64,000 nt of DNA, from assembly GCF_036311985.1 (NCBI RefSeq), contig NZ_JAZDCJ010000013.1, one strand, 5' to 3'. Under the pieces are notes generated by a model. The model saw nothing but the letters and a program-made list of their open reading frames with translations. It had not been told where the DNA came from and ran no database searches. Shown piece after piece: positions 50,969-58,864 of this stretch. The stretch is from JAZDCJ01 sp036311985. GTDB taxonomy: Bacteria > Actinomycetota > Actinomycetes > Actinomycetales > Micrococcaceae. A program made the translations under genes and the position numbers. Positions within the stretch are counted from its first letter, which is position 1; every line of letters starts with the position of its first letter.

Positions 50969-52218
50969 CGCTCCAGCCTACTGGCAGCCGCGGCCGGACG
51001 GGCCGCGCCGGCGATGGTGAAGGACACCACGACGAGCACCGCGGGCAGCAGCAGGGCGTTGAGCAGGCCGATCTGGTCCGCGAGCAGCCCCAGGAGCGGC
51101 GGCCCGCACAGGAACGCTCCATAGCCGAGCGTCGAGACGACGGAGACGCGGGCCGCGGCGTGGCGGGGGTCGTCGGCCGCCGCCGTCATGGCCACCGGGA
51201 AGGTCAGCGCCACACCGAGGCCCCACAACGCGAGGCCCGCGAAGCCGACCGCGACCGTGGGGCCGAAGACGAAGAGCAGGAGGCCGGCGAACGCGGTGAC
51301 GGCGCTCAGCCGCATGACGGCGACGCGCCCCAGGCGCTCGATCACGCGGCCGCCGAGCAGCCGGGCGGTCATCATGGCGGTCACGAAGACGCCGTAGCCG
51401 AGCGCGCCGACCGAATCCGCGGTGCCGTAGCCGTCAGCGAGGGCGAGGGCCACCCAGTCGCCCGCGGCGCCCTCGGCGAGCGCCATGCCGAGGACCATGA
51501 TGCCCAGGAGCACGGTCCGGCCCTCGCGCCACGCGCGCCCCATGGCGGCGCGGCCGCCGACGGAGGCCCCCGTGCTGGAGGTGCTCGTGACCGGCGGGGC
51601 GACGATCTCGAGGGCTCCCGTGTGGGTCGAGACGGTCTGGGGCGCCGGGGCCGTTCCCGGGCGGGCGTCCGGGCGGAAGGTCCGCGAGGCCCACCAGACG
51701 AGGGCGACGACGCCGAGGCCTGAGGCGCTGAAGTGCCAGCCGACGGGCAGGAGCAGTGCGGCACACGCCGCCCCGATCCCGGCGCCGACGACCGTGCCGA
51801 CGCTGAAGAAGCCGTGCAGCACGGGCATGACGACGCGGCCGAGCGCGGCCTCCATGGCCGCTCCCTGCACGTTGGACGCGACGTTCCACACGGCCGTGCC
51901 GGCCCCGAGGAGCGCGAGCGCTGTGCCGGTGACGGGCACGCTGTTCAGCACGGTGGAGCCGAAACCGGCCAGGAGCAGGGCCGCCCCCACCAGGGTGGCA
52001 CCGTACTTGATGGCGTTTCCGGAGCCCAGGCGCAGCACGATCAACCCGGACAGGGAGACCGTGATGAAGGATCCCAGCGTCAGGCAGAGCAGCAGCAGGC
52101 CCACCTCGCCGTGGCTGAGGCCCAGGTCGTCGCGCACCGTGGGCAGGCGCGAGACGAGCGTCGAGACGACGATTCCGGAGGCGAAATACGCGGACATGAC
52201 GCCGTTGCGCCACGCCAC
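50965..52218 (-). CDS. MFS transporter
   Basis: A predicted secondary transporter with 12 membrane helices. It has about 417 residues if it starts at the GTG at 52218 (VAWRNGVMSAYFASG); an ATG seven codons later is also possible and no clear ribosome site decides. Loop 2-3 has LVSRLPTVRDDLGLSHGEVG (MFS start motif). The last helices end in a basic LASRLER tail. It follows the MaoC pair and precedes murB on one transcript. The substrate is unknown. Confidence 0.82.
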   Translation of the reverse strand: MAWRNGVMSAYFASGIVVSTLVSRLPTVRDDLGLSHGEVGLLLLCLTLGSFITVSLSGLIVLRLGSGNAIKYGATLVGAALLLAGFGSTVLNSVPVTGTALALLGAGTAVWNVASNVQGAAMEAALGRVVMPVLHGFFSVGTVVGAGIGAACAALLLPVGWHFSASGLGVVALVWWASRTFRPDARPGTAPAPQTVSTHTGALEIVAPPVTSTSSTGASVGGRAAMGRAWREGRTVLLGIMVLGMALAEGAAGDWVALALADGYGTADSVGALGYGVFVTAMMTARLLGGRVIERLGRVAVMRLSAVTAFAGLLLFVFGPTVAVGFAGLALWGLGVALTFPVAMTAAADDPRHAAARVSVVSTLGYGAFLCGPPLLGLLADQIGLLNALLLPAVLVVVSFTIAGAARPAAAASRLER

Positions 52219-52241
52219 GACGGCCGCATCGCTTCTGGAGG

Positions 52242-52688
52242 TCAGAACCGCACCACGGCCTGCGCCTTGACCAGCACCTTCTGCCCCCCGGCGGTCACGG
52301 TGAGGTCCACCCGGGCGGTGCGGGCCTCGGCGTCGAGCGCCCCGATGGCGCCGGAGACGGTGATCTCGGTGCCCGGGGCGTCCGCGGGATTGCTGCCGTC
52401 CGGGTCCTCGACGACGACGGGCTTGGTGAAGCGCGTCTGGTAGTCGACGACGGCGGCCGGGTCCCCGCACCAGTCGACGACGAGCTGCACGGCGGCGCCC
52501 ATCGTGAACATGCCGTGGGCGATGACGCCGGGGAGGCCGACCTGTTCGGCGAAGCGCCCGTTCCAGTGGATGGGATTGAAGTCGCCGCTCGCCCCGGCGT
52601 AGCGGACCAGGTCGGCGCGGTTCACGGCGACGACGGCCTCGCCGATGCCCTGACCGGCCTCGAGGGTGGAGAAGTCGATGGCGGTCAT
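52242..52688 (-). CDS. MaoC/HadB-type (R)-specific enoyl-CoA hydratase
   Basis: A hot-dog-fold dehydratase/hydratase. It has 148 residues. The hydratase-2 motif is complete: YAGASGDFNPIHWNGRFAEQVGLPGVIAHGM (~30-60) with the catalytic Asp and His. It lies four bases after the partner MaoC gene. In mycobacteria such pairs (HadA-HadB) act in the FAS-II dehydration step; this organism's pathway may differ. Confidence 0.9.
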   Translation of the reverse strand: MTAIDFSTLEAGQGIGEAVVAVNRADLVRYAGASGDFNPIHWNGRFAEQVGLPGVIAHGMFTMGAAVQLVVDWCGDPAAVVDYQTRFTKPVVVEDPDGSNPADAPGTEITVSGAIGALDAEARTARVDLTVTAGGQKVLVKAQAVVRF

Positions 52689-52691
52689 GTC

Positions 52692-53138
52692 CTAGTCCTC
52701 TCCCCGCACGAGCAGCGAGGACACCGTGGTGGCCACGGGCTCGCCGGCGGTCGTGGCGATCTCGGCGCGGGTCGTGATCATGGCCCCGCCGCCCATGGCG
52801 CGGACCTGGTCGACGTGCAGCTCGGTGACGAGCTCGTCACCGGCGACGATGGGGCGGTGGTGGGTGAAGCGCTGGTCGGCGTGGACCACGCGGGAGAAGT
52901 CGATCCCGGACTCCGGGTCCTCGATGAGCTGCGCGTCGGCGCGCTGGGCGATGATGACGGCGAAGGTCGGCGGGGCGACGACGTCGGCGTGGCCGAGCGC
53001 GGCGGCCGCGGCCGGGTCGCTGTGGGCCGGGTGGGTCGCCTTGACGGCGGCCGCGAACTCGCGGATCTTCTCGCGTCCGACGACGTACGGCTCGCCGGCC
53101 GGGTAGCTGCGCCCCTTCAGGGCGGGATTGATGCTCAT
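52692..53138 (-). CDS. MaoC/HadA-like dehydratase partner subunit
   Basis: It has 148 residues of the FAS1-dehydratase N-terminal type, which lacks the full hydratase motif and supplies the partner half of a heterodimer. Recognisable features are YVVGREKIREFAAAV near residue 18, ADVVAPPTFAVII (~50-62) and ADQRFTHHRPIVAGDELVTEL (~86-106). It is the first gene of the MaoC-MaoC-MFS-murB run, divergent from arsR. Confidence 0.88.
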   Translation of the reverse strand: MSINPALKGRSYPAGEPYVVGREKIREFAAAVKATHPAHSDPAAAAALGHADVVAPPTFAVIIAQRADAQLIEDPESGIDFSRVVHADQRFTHHRPIVAGDELVTELHVDQVRAMGGGAMITTRAEIATTAGEPVATTVSSLLVRGED

Positions 53139-53223
53139 GGCGGTCCTCGGGATTCTTCGGTGGTGGGCCTGCCTCCAACCCTAGGCCACCGCCCCGCCTG
53201 TCCCCTAGCCGCGACGGCCCGCG

Positions 53224-53263
53224 TTGACCGCCCCGCCGCGTGCCATATGATGAATTCGTCATA
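53224..53263 (+). promoter_or_regulatory. arsR-sulP promoter with overlapping palindromic operator
   Basis: TTGACC (53224-53229) and TATGAT (53246-53251) are 16 bases apart. The palindrome TATGATGAATTCGTCATA (53246-53263; one mismatched pair) covers the -10 and the start of transcription, 17 bases before the arsR ATG. This is the layout expected for ArsR autorepression. Confidence 0.8.
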
Positions 53264-53279
53264 CCGCGAAGGGAACCCG

Positions 53280-53768
53280 ATGAAGCTCGCCCCCGGCCAG
53301 GCCCCGTTGTACGAGGTCAAGGCCAACCTCTTCAAGGCGCTCGCCCACCCGGCCCGCATCCGCGCGCTCGAGCTCCTGAGCGCCGATCCGGCCGGAACGC
53401 TCACGGTCTCGGAGCTCCTCGAGCGCATCGAGATCGAGCCGAGCCACCTCTCCCAGCACCTGCGCGTCCTCCGCCGCCACCGCGTCGTGGTCTCGGAGCG
53501 CCGCGGCAGCCACGTGCACTACGCGCTGGCCCATCCCGGGGTCGCCGAGCTGCTGGCGATCGCCCGCCGCTTCCTCCTGGACTCCCTCGAGGCGGAGGAG
53601 GCGGAGCGGGCCGCGGCCCTCCTGGGCGCCCCGGAGCTCCCAGGAGGGCATGACGCCGGAGCCCCGGCTCCGGGGGCCGGCGCGGCCCGGAGAACGGGGG
53701 CTGCGGAGACCGGCAGGGCGTGGCCGGCGGACGCGGCCGGCCCCCGGCCGGCGGGGTCCGCGCGATGA
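53280..53768 (+). CDS. ArsR-family transcriptional repressor
   Basis: It has 162 residues. The winged helix occupies ~12-95 (LFKALAHPARIRALELLS, LSQHLRVLRRHRVVVSERRGSHVHYAL). A further helix (~95-115) and a Pro/Ala/Gly-rich tail follow. There is no cysteine in the protein, so the classic thiol metal sites of ArsR/SmtB are absent and the inducer is unlikely to be a thiophilic metal through Cys. AAGGGA precedes the ATG. It overlaps sulP by 4 bp and is the likely regulator of it. Confidence 0.93.
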   Translation: MKLAPGQAPLYEVKANLFKALAHPARIRALELLSADPAGTLTVSELLERIEIEPSHLSQHLRVLRRHRVVVSERRGSHVHYALAHPGVAELLAIARRFLLDSLEAEEAERAAALLGAPELPGGHDAGAPAPGAGAARRTGAAETGRAWPADAAGPRPAGSAR

Positions 53769-55444
53769 GCTGGGCGGGGGCTGCGGCGTCCTACGCGGGC
53801 CGCTTCCTGCCGCGGCGCGACGACTACGCGGAGCTGGGCACCTCCTGGCGGCCCGATGTCGCCGCCGGCCTCACGGTCGGCATCGTCGCACTGCCGCTCG
53901 CGCTCGCCTTCGGCGTCTCCTCCGGCGTCGGCGCCGCGGCCGGGCTCGTCACGGCCGTCGTCGCCGGGATCGTCGCGGCCGTGTTCGGCGGCTCCCACGT
54001 CCAGGTCTCCGGCCCCACGGGCGCGATGGCCGTCATCCTCGCCCCGATCGTCGCCGTGCACGGGGCCTCGAGCGTGGCCCTGCTGAGCCTCATGGCCGGC
54101 CTCGTCGTCCTCGCGCTGGGGCTGAGCCGGCTCGGCCGCGCCGTCGCGTTCATTCCCTGGCCCGTCGTGGAGGGCTTCACGCTCGGCATCGGCGCCATCA
54201 TCTTCCTGCAGCAGGTCCCGCTCGCCACCGGCACGCAGGTTGAGGCGGGGCAGAACATGGCCGTCGCCGCGTGGCACGCGGTCGCCGGCGCGCAGTGGCC
54301 GGAGGCCGGACTGGGGCTCGCGCTCGTGGTCGGCGTCGCCGCCGTCATGCTGCTGCTCCCCCGCCTGCACCCCGCGCTCCCGGCGAGCCTGATCGCCGTC
54401 GTCCTGGCCACCCTCGTCGCGGAGGCCGCCGCCCTGCCGGTGGCCCGCATCGGAGCGCTCCCGGACTCCCTGCCCGCCCCGGGCCTTCCCGCCGTCACTT
54501 CGCAACTGCTCTCCGAGCTCGCCGGTCCCGCCCTCGCGATCGCCGCGCTCGCCGCGATCGAATCGCTGCTCTCCGCCCGCGTCGCCGCAGGCCTCGCCGG
54601 CCCCTCCGGTGCCACGACGGGCCCGTACGATCCCGACCGCGAGCTCGCCGGCCAGGGCCTCGCCTCGATCGCCTCGGGGCTCTTCGGCGGCATGCCGGCC
54701 ACCGGGGCGATCGCCCGCACGGCCGTCAACGTCCGCAGCGGCGCGAGGACCCGCGCCTCGGCGATCGTGCACGCGTTGCTGCTCGTCGTCGTCTACGCCG
54801 CCGCGCCGCTCGTGTCCAGGATCCCGCTCGCCGCGCTCGCCGGGATCCTCATGGTCACCGCGACCCGCATGGTCTCCCGGCACACGGCCGCCTCCATCCT
54901 GCGCTCCTCGCGCGCCGACGCCGCCCTCTTCGTGGTGACCGCGTTCATCACGGTGGCATTCGACCTCATCGAGGCGATCCAGATCGGCGTCCTCGTCGCC
55001 GCGTTCTTCGCGCTGCGCTCCGTGGCGCGGCTCTCGGGCGTCGCACGGGAGGAGATCGGCGGGGAACCTGTGCCCGGGGATGAGAGGATCGCGGTCTTCC
55101 GGCTCGAGGGCTCGATGTTCTTCGGCGCCGCCGAGCGGATCCTGCAGGAGATCTCCAGCGTGCGCGGCGTCGAAGTCGTGGTGCTGCGGCTGTCCCACCT
55201 GCGGATGCTGGACGCGACGGGTGCCCACACGCTCGCCGAGATCATCGGCATCCTGGAGCGGCGCGGGATCACCGTACTCATCAAGGGGATCAAACCCGAG
55301 CACGTGCGGCTCGCGGACACGGTAGGCGTCGTGCGGGCCCTGCGCCACTACAAGCACCGCTTCGACGAGCTGCCGCCCGCGATCGAGCACGCGCGCTCGC
55401 ACGTGCGGCGCAACGCGGAAGCGCGGGAGGGCGGGGACGCGTAG
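53765..55444 (+). CDS. SulP-family anion transporter with STAS domain
   Basis: It has 559 residues from the ATG that overlaps the arsR stop. The membrane part (~40-420) has the SulP signatures VGIVALPLALAFGVSSGVG, SGPTGAMAVILAPIV and PATGAIARTAVNVRSGARTR. The STAS domain is C-terminal (~440-550; IAVFRLEGSMFFGAAERI, LRLSHLRMLDATGAHTLAEI). Such proteins carry sulfate, bicarbonate or other anions. The substrate is not fixed here. Confidence 0.92.
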   Translation: MSWAGAAASYAGRFLPRRDDYAELGTSWRPDVAAGLTVGIVALPLALAFGVSSGVGAAAGLVTAVVAGIVAAVFGGSHVQVSGPTGAMAVILAPIVAVHGASSVALLSLMAGLVVLALGLSRLGRAVAFIPWPVVEGFTLGIGAIIFLQQVPLATGTQVEAGQNMAVAAWHAVAGAQWPEAGLGLALVVGVAAVMLLLPRLHPALPASLIAVVLATLVAEAAALPVARIGALPDSLPAPGLPAVTSQLLSELAGPALAIAALAAIESLLSARVAAGLAGPSGATTGPYDPDRELAGQGLASIASGLFGGMPATGAIARTAVNVRSGARTRASAIVHALLLVVVYAAAPLVSRIPLAALAGILMVTATRMVSRHTAASILRSSRADAALFVVTAFITVAFDLIEAIQIGVLVAAFFALRSVARLSGVAREEIGGEPVPGDERIAVFRLEGSMFFGAAERILQEISSVRGVEVVVLRLSHLRMLDATGAHTLAEIIGILERRGITVLIKGIKPEHVRLADTVGVVRALRHYKHRFDELPPAIEHARSHVRRNAEAREGGDA

Positions 55445-55559
55445 GAGTTCCGGACGGACACGACGCCGGGGCGGCCGGGCGCCGTCTTCTCGCCCCGCGC
55501 CACGGAGGCGGCCACTCAACTGCGGGGCGGCCAGGCGCCCGCTTCCGCCGCCGGACCGC

Positions 55560-55805
55560 CTAACGCCGGGGCGTGGGCGGGTTGTCCCTGCGGAAGGTCT
55601 TCACATCGCGGCCGCGGACCACGAGCCCGACGACGTGCAGGACCACGCCGGTCAGCAGGATCCCGACGGCGGTGTACATGAGGGAGCGGTTCCCGCCGGC
55701 CGCGCCCACGACGGCCAGGACGATCCCCAGCAGCGACAGGGACATGGAGGCCACGACGAGCTTCTTGTACAGCGGGGAGGCGGCGTCCCACGGGGTCGAG
55801 ATCAT
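55560..55805 (-). CDS. Small two-helix membrane protein
   Basis: It has 81 residues from the ATG at 55805, chosen because AGGA lies eight bases before it; the ATG three codons upstream lacks spacing for a ribosome site. LYKKLVVASMSLSLLGIVLAVVG and LMYTAVGILLTGVVLHVVGLVVRG are the helices, followed by a basic tail. No function is known. Confidence 0.75.
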   Translation of the reverse strand: MISTPWDAASPLYKKLVVASMSLSLLGIVLAVVGAAGGNRSLMYTAVGILLTGVVLHVVGLVVRGRDVKTFRRDNPPTPRR

Positions 55806-55849
55806 GCCGTCCATCCTATCGGCGCGCGGCGCCGGCCCCGCGCTCCTGG

Positions 55850-55909
55850 TCTGGTCTGCAGATCCTGCAGTGCACCACGGCCCCGGGCCCTCAGGATCTG
55901 CAGACCAGA
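55850..55909. repeat. Perfect 18-bp inverted repeat
   Basis: TCTGGTCTGCAGATCCTG (55850-55867) and its exact complement (55892-55909) flank a 24-base GC-rich loop. It lies just after the DUF2797 stop. Unlike other hairpins here its arms are only about half G+C, so it does not look like a standard terminator. It could be a dispersed repeat, a recombination site or an RNA element. Confidence 0.7.
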
Positions 55910-55931
55910 GCGGGCGTTCTGGACTCGCGGG

Positions 55932-56873
55932 CTAGAAAAGGGAGTCCTGCACGGCCGGGGCCTCGCTCGCGGCCCGCGTCCAGGAGATGCGCCGGCCCTT
56001 GAGCACGGAGGCGTCCGCGACGAACGGCGCCGCCAGGCCGTCGAGACCGAGTTGGAGGCCCTGGCCGATGACGCCGGTGACCGTGAAACCGTGGGTCCCG
56101 CCGTCGAGGCGGTGCGGATAGGCGTGCTGTCGCCCCGCGCCCCACGCCGCCACGACGGGTTCCGCGGCCGACGGCAGGATCCAGTCCTCGTCGAACGGCG
56201 CCGCCTCGATGCCCGCGTCGGCGAGGACGCCGGCCAGGAACTCCCGGACCCGTGCGGTCCTCTCGCGGTGCGCGGCGGCCAGCGCCCCGGCGTCGTACTC
56301 CGCCCCGGCGGCCGAGGCGAGCCCCGCCGCCTTGCCCGCGGCGCGCACCGCCTGGCCGAGCCCGCACTCCCGCGTGACCGCGTCCTCGAGGACCCGCACC
56401 GTGCGCCCGTCGGCGGCGAGCGCCACGTAGCTGGCCACGACGGCGCCCTGCTCGGCGAGGCGGCGCCACTTGCCCGGCGCGGCCGCCGTCCCGACCTTCG
56501 CCGCGCCGTGGGCGAAGCCGGCGACGTAGAGCCAATGCGGCTGCATGAGGTAGTCGCGCAGCCCCGGCGGGGCCTGGCCCGAACGGTGGAAATCATGGAT
56601 GAGCCGGGTCTGATCGCGGCCGAAGCACGGGCCGCACTGGGTGCCGCGCTCCGCCGCCGCGCCCGTCGGACAGGGGTGGTGCGTGCGCTCGGTGCGGGAC
56701 TCGACGCTCGTGTGGCCGAGGCACCAGCGGCCCGGCCCCACCGTGAAGGCGAGCCGCGTGCCGGGCTCGAGCACGACGGAGTGGTCGGTGCCGTCCGCCC
56801 CGGACAGGGCGAGGCGCGGCGCGCCGTCCTGGGTGGGGAAGGGAGAAGAAGGGTAAAGAGGATGCTTTATCAC
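55932..56873 (-). CDS. DUF2797 protein with a rearranged 5' end
   Basis: It has 313 residues if started at the GTG at 56873, 11 bases after GGGGAGGA. The body is clearly DUF2797: PGRWCLGHTSVE, TQCGPCFGRDQTRLIHD with CxxC-type cysteines (~60-90), QPHWLYVAGFAHGAAKVGTA, and the YPHRLDG... GVIGQGLQLGLDG end. The usual N-terminus (MSEQLLCAGLSLPAQEGAPQ, GTG at 56964) is present just upstream but in another frame, because GAP[QR]LALSG[EA]D is duplicated with ~50 bases of AT-rich sequence between copies. The function of DUF2797 is unknown. It was originally coupled to the MinD-like gene. Confidence 0.75.
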   Translation of the reverse strand: MIKHPLYPSSPFPTQDGAPRLALSGADGTDHSVVLEPGTRLAFTVGPGRWCLGHTSVESRTERTHHPCPTGAAAERGTQCGPCFGRDQTRLIHDFHRSGQAPPGLRDYLMQPHWLYVAGFAHGAAKVGTAAAPGKWRRLAEQGAVVASYVALAADGRTVRVLEDAVTRECGLGQAVRAAGKAAGLASAAGAEYDAGALAAAHRERTARVREFLAGVLADAGIEAAPFDEDWILPSAAEPVVAAWGAGRQHAYPHRLDGGTHGFTVTGVIGQGLQLGLDGLAAPFVADASVLKGRRISWTRAASEAPAVQDSLF

Positions 56874-56956
56874 TTCGAATGGCGTCCTCCCCGGACAGGG
56901 CGAGTTGCGGCGCGCCTTCCTGCGCTGGCAACGAGAGGCCGGCGCAGAGCAGCTGC

Positions 56957-58336
56957 TCAGACACGCGGCCCGTTGAGCCCGGAGGAGACGGCGGCCGCGG
57001 CCTCGAGCCACGCGTGGCGCGTGGCCGGGCGCAGCGCCTCGAAGCGGATCTGGCCCTTCACGAGCGACGGGTCGTACGGCACCGTGACGACCGCCCGGGC
57101 GAGCCGGCGGAAGCCGTAGGCGATCCGGCCCAGCTGCTCCCGGCTGCCGCGCTGCTCGTGCTGGCTCACGACCACGACGGCGTTGCGGGCCAGCTCCGCG
57201 TAGTGCCCGCCGCGCTGAGCGAGCGCCTCGAGCAGCAGGGCACCGGCCTCCGCGTGCTCCTCCACCGTGGTGCTCGCGATGACGAGCTGGTCCGTGTGGT
57301 CGATCATCCGCATCCAGCGCTCCGCCGACTCGTCGTTTCCGGAGTCGATCACCGTGAGGGCGAAGTAGTTGGAGACGGCGGCATGGAGGACGTCGAAGTC
57401 CTTGGCGGTCAGGTGCTGCTCCGACGCCAACAGCGTAGGGTCCGTCCGCAGCACGCTGAAGCGGTCCTCCGTCTGGTAGTGGACGAACCCGTCCATGCGC
57501 TGCTCGCCGGCCGGGGCGTGCGCGAGCTCGGAGGCGGAGGCCAGCAGGTCCATCGCATGCGCCTCGTGCCCGCCCTGGACGGTGCGCCAGCCCAGGGTTC
57601 CGCGGGTGCCGTTGTTGTCCCACGCGAGCACCGGCTGGCCCAGGTTGCGGCCGAACGCGGCCGCGAGGAGGACCGCCGTCGGCGTCTTATTGGCGCCGCC
57701 CTTGCCGTTGACCACCGAGATGGTGCGCGGCCGGTCCAGGCGGGCCCCGACCTGGCGCCTCCACGTGCGCTGCTGGCGCTCGCGCTCGGAGGGCTTGACG
57801 TCGAAGCCGAGACGGGCCAGCACGCCGCGCAGCCCCTGCTCCGGCGGCAGGTCGACGTCGTCGCCCTGGCGCAGGAACGTCTCGCGCTCGGTCAACGCCG
57901 GGTTCAGCTCGCGCAGTGCCCGGCGCCGGGCCTCGGGGCTGCCCAGGGTGTCGGCGGCGGGCGCGGCCGGACCGGTCGTGCCCGCGGGTGCGGGCGCGGA
58001 CGGCACGGGGTCCGCGGCGGGCGGCCGTGCGGCGTCGTCGTCGGGCTGCCGCTGCGCGGCGGGCGGCTCGATCGCAGACTCGAGCGGAGCCCCGGCCGCC
58101 GTGTCGGCGTCGGCGGGGACGACCCGGCCCTGGGGCTCGAGGTCGCCGTCCTCGGGGCGGCTCTCAGCGACGTCGTCGAACTCGTCGACTGCCTCCGGAT
58201 CGGGTGCGACGGCCGTCCGGGCCTGCCGCAGCCGCTCGGCGGCCTCCGCGGCCCGACGCTCCTCCTCGGCGGCCTGGCGCGCGCGCCGCAGCTCCGCCCG
58301 CGTCGGAAATTCCCGGCTCGGTTCCCCCACGGCCAT
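56957..58336 (-). CDS. MinD/ParA-like ATPase with disordered N-terminus
   Basis: It has 459 residues. A charged, Arg/Glu-rich start (1-45) and a Pro/Ala-rich linker (45-130) precede the ATPase domain (~190-455). The Walker A region reads VVNGKGGANKTPTAVLLAAAFGR, a deviant form (KGGANKT rather than KGGVGKT). Where related actinobacterial proteins have DANPDRGTL it has WDNNGTRGTL. Its stop overlaps the ancestral DUF2797 start. Type VII secretion EspI-like proteins share the layout, but no ESX genes are near. Confidence 0.82.
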   Translation of the reverse strand: MAVGEPSREFPTRAELRRARQAAEEERRAAEAAERLRQARTAVAPDPEAVDEFDDVAESRPEDGDLEPQGRVVPADADTAAGAPLESAIEPPAAQRQPDDDAARPPAADPVPSAPAPAGTTGPAAPAADTLGSPEARRRALRELNPALTERETFLRQGDDVDLPPEQGLRGVLARLGFDVKPSERERQQRTWRRQVGARLDRPRTISVVNGKGGANKTPTAVLLAAAFGRNLGQPVLAWDNNGTRGTLGWRTVQGGHEAHAMDLLASASELAHAPAGEQRMDGFVHYQTEDRFSVLRTDPTLLASEQHLTAKDFDVLHAAVSNYFALTVIDSGNDESAERWMRMIDHTDQLVIASTTVEEHAEAGALLLEALAQRGGHYAELARNAVVVVSQHEQRGSREQLGRIAYGFRRLARAVVTVPYDPSLVKGQIRFEALRPATRHAWLEAAAAVSSGLNGPRV

Positions 58337-58448
58337 CAGTCCTGTTCCCTCCAGCAGTCAACACACGTCGTTCGATGCGCGGCACACACCTGCACCAGCT
58401 TAGGCGCTGAAGCGCCGGCAGAAGGCCCGCCGGGCAGCCTCCAACGCA

Positions 58449-58479
58449 AAGGATCCCCGGCACGGGGCCGGGGATCCTT
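58449..58479 (-). terminator. Terminator after tRNA-Met
   Basis: AAGGATCCCCGG (58449-58460) pairs with CCGGGGATCCTT (58468-58479), a 12-bp perfect stem seven bases past the tRNA, followed by TTTGCG on the minus strand. Confidence 0.85.
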
Positions 58480-58485
58480 GTTCGG

Positions 58486-58559
58486 TAGCGGTGCCGGGAC
58501 TCGATCCCGGGACCTCACGATTATGAGTCGTGCGCTCTAACCAGCTGAGCTACACCGCC
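58486..58559 (-). tRNA. trnM: tRNA-Met (anticodon CAT, elongator type)
   Basis: A 74-nt cloverleaf on the minus strand: acceptor GGCGGTG/CACCGCT with a G-T first pair, D arm GCTCAGCTGGTTAGAGC, anticodon loop CTCATAA, T arm GGGATCGAGTCCC, discriminator A. The first pair and D arm favour the elongator rather than initiator; a lysidine-modified Ile tRNA with CAT cannot be fully excluded. Confidence 0.95.
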
Positions 58560-58561
58560 AC

Positions 58562-58627
58562 GAATGGAAAGGGCCCGCCCCGCGTCGGGCTCTCTTGCGA
58601 GGCGACACGGACGCGGGCCTTCCATTC
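58562..58627 (-). terminator. Long stem-loop between tRNA-Thr and tRNA-Met
   Basis: GAATGGAA (58562-58569) and GGCCCGC (58572-58578) pair with GCGGGCC (58613-58619) and TTCCATTC (58620-58627), a 15-bp stem with a two-base bulge and a 34-base loop. It may end or process the tRNA-Thr transcript. Confidence 0.6.
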
Positions 58628-58629
58628 AG

Positions 58630-58701
58630 AGCCCCCCACGGGAATCGATCCCGTGACCTCAGTCTTACCAAGACTGCGCTCTACCACTGAGCTAGGGGGG
58701 C
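58630..58701 (-). tRNA. trnT: tRNA-Thr (anticodon GGT)
   Basis: A 72-nt cloverleaf on the minus strand: acceptor GCCCCCC/GGGGGGC, D arm AGCTCAGTGGTAGAGC, anticodon stem CAGTC/GACTG with loop TTGGTAA, T arm CACGGGATCGATTCCCGTG, discriminator T. Confidence 0.97.
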
Positions 58702-58864
58702 AACGGAGAAAAACTCTACCAGCATTTCGGCGCTGCACAAAAACCAAAACCGCCCCTTGTGGCCCGTGCCATAGGGGGTCCCAGCGGGCCCCGGATCGGG
58801 AGCGGCGCGGCGCGGGGATCCGGCGCCACAGGGCGGCCAGACCCTGCGCGGCGCGGAGGGAGGA

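Noticed and set aside
58486..58701. tRNA-Met/tRNA-Thr as integration sites of a mobile element
   Set aside because: No integrase, direct repeat of a tRNA end, or foreign-looking genes nearby; flanking genes are typical chromosomal ones.
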